A stretch of 64,000 nt of DNA from Novosphingobium sp. 9 (GTDB lineage Bacteria; Pseudomonadota; Alphaproteobacteria; Sphingomonadales; Sphingomonadaceae): the NCBI RefSeq assembly GCF_025340265.1, contig NZ_CP022707.1, forward strand, positions 2,790,501-2,854,500. Reading direction: 5' to 3'. The notes under the pieces were generated by a model. That model was not told the DNA's origin. It made no database searches and worked only from the letters and a program-made list of their open reading frames with translations. The position numbers and the translations under genes were made by a program. Below are positions 63,459 to 64,000 of this stretch, in pieces. The stretch's first letter is position 1. Every line of letters begins with the position of its first letter.

Positions 63459-63656
63459 GTGACCGAAGAGGAAATGCGCAAGCGCCTGGAAATCCTGCGA
63501 ACCGACCACCGCGATCTCGACGCGGCGATCGACGCGCTGGAGCGTGCCGGAGGCGGCGACCAGATGCAGATCGCGCGTCTCAAGAAGCGAAAATTGCGCC
63601 TGAAAGACCAGATTTCGCAGATCGCGGATTACCTGATTCCCGATATCATCGCGTAA
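63459..63656 (+). CDS. DUF465 (YdcH) small protein (GTG start)
   Basis: A 65-residue helical protein of the YdcH/DUF465 family. GTG at 63459 was chosen because 'aggag' lies eight bases upstream and because the mature sequence VTEEEMRKRLEILRTDHRDL begins the family pattern. The conserved core is DQMQIARLKKRKLRLKDQIS, matching its divergent paralogue's KKRKLRLKEEIARA. Function is unknown. It is followed 119 bases later by an RcdA-like gene, so this small neighbourhood has cell-cycle flavour. Confidence 0.85.
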   Translation: MTEEEMRKRLEILRTDHRDLDAAIDALERAGGGDQMQIARLKKRKLRLKDQISQIADYLIPDIIA

Positions 63657-63775
63657 GCTGGCCTGTCCCTTGGGTGCGTTGCGGTCGTCCGGTTTTCGGA
63701 CAGCCTGCAAGAATGCCTCGATTTCGGCGCCACCCCCGATTGCAGCGATGCGCGCGATCGGAAATAGAGTGGCGC

Positions 63776-64000
63776 ATGACGGCACCGCTCACGTTCAACC
63801 TGCGCATCATCGAAGGGCTCTATGCCGAGGCGCTGATTCTGTCCGATGACGTGCGCCGCGCCTTTGCAGGCCCCGCCCAAAGGCAACCAACATGGCTGCA
63901 ACGCTTTGCATCCGGGCGGGACACCCAGAACCGGGACGAGCGCAGCCGCATGGCCCTCTCCACAGAGGGCCTGCGCACCACCACGCGGATGATGCATGCC
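63776..64000 (+). CDS. rcdA: DUF1465 (RcdA-like) protein, 3' end outside the window
   Basis: A partial 75-codon start of a DUF1465 family protein, whose Caulobacter member RcdA is an adaptor in ClpXP-mediated degradation of the cell-cycle regulator CtrA. Visible residues are MTAPLTFNLRIIEGLYAEAL, SDDVRRAFAGP, a charged stretch, and MALSTEGLRTTTRMMHA, which matches the family's 'SxESLKxTTRLMH' block. ATG 63776 is the natural start. The frame is open to the window edge. The family assignment rests on this one block and the N-terminal pattern. Confidence 0.75.
   Translation, partial: MTAPLTFNLRIIEGLYAEALILSDDVRRAFAGPAQRQPTWLQRFASGRDTQNRDERSRMALSTEGLRTTTRMMHA

Noticed and set aside
1..64000. CRISPR arrays or phage-defence systems.
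   Set aside because: No regularly spaced direct repeats and no cas, restriction or abortive-infection gene families were recognised in the window.

Overview
The window is GC-rich, densely coded DNA from an alphaproteobacterium, most likely a sphingomonad (Novosphingobium/Sphingobium-like). The evidence is an NAD-type glutamate dehydrogenase of about 1,600 residues, a DUF1465/RcdA-like cell-cycle gene, DUF465 (YdcH) genes, an EI-Ntr/RodZ/CpoB/TilS run, and 'CGTCATCCCCGC...GCGGGGATGACG' dispersed repeats. The genus is an inference. Most of it reads as chromosomal core sequence with a few catabolic cassettes and one IS91-type mobile element.

Layout. 1-4415 (minus): an arginine-succinyltransferase-type operon whose first gene is a DUF1338 (HglS-like) dioxygenase, followed by astD, an M20 hydrolase and astA (cut by the window edge). 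4562-7127: phenylalanine/tyrosine degradation (phhA-hppD) with a divergent Lrp regulator. 7128-8920: repeat-rich DNA around a frameshifted AbrB-duplication membrane protein. 8921-13708: NAD-GDH. 13909-18655: a sucrose locus (GH68 enzyme, ROK fructokinase, GPH-type transporter, LacI regulator). 18731-22965: msrA, two flavoproteins and a MarR regulator. 23155-28449: a membrane-stress cluster (TelA, an XpaC-like protein, YqiJ, a YciI-domain protein, flotillin/YqiK). 28735-32049: a three-domain GH18-like/NodB/GT2 fusion. 32130-34919: a secreted M1 peptidase. 35236-41314: a cassette of TPP enzyme, FMN 2-hydroxyacid oxidase and sodium symporter, then a secreted metallo-hydrolase and a GlcG/HbpS-like protein. 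41387-43560: tRNA-Arg(UCU), a queuosine-precursor transporter and recF. 43529-47634: a tesA-like lipoprotein divergent from ybbA-ybbP. 47812-53667: a SleB-type hydrolase and a MacAB-plus-outer-membrane-channel efflux operon. 53843-57210: an L,D-transpeptidase and an IS91-type transposase with a tyrosine recombinase. 57247-62936 (minus): ptsP-rodZ-cpoB-tilS. 63051-64000: two divergent DUF465 genes and the start of an RcdA-like gene.

The catabolic sets fit together: arginine and aromatic amino acids feed glutamate and fumarate/acetoacetate, and the glutamate dehydrogenase next door can feed glutamate into the TCA cycle. The sucrose locus carries uptake, cleavage, phosphorylation and regulation in 4.8 kb.

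A window-wide oddity is that seven genes are each broken by one or two single-base deletions, nine events in all and nearly all at C or G runs. One of them is tilS, normally essential. This pattern looks like consensus errors in a long-read assembly rather than biology, so those genes are described both as read and as probably intact.
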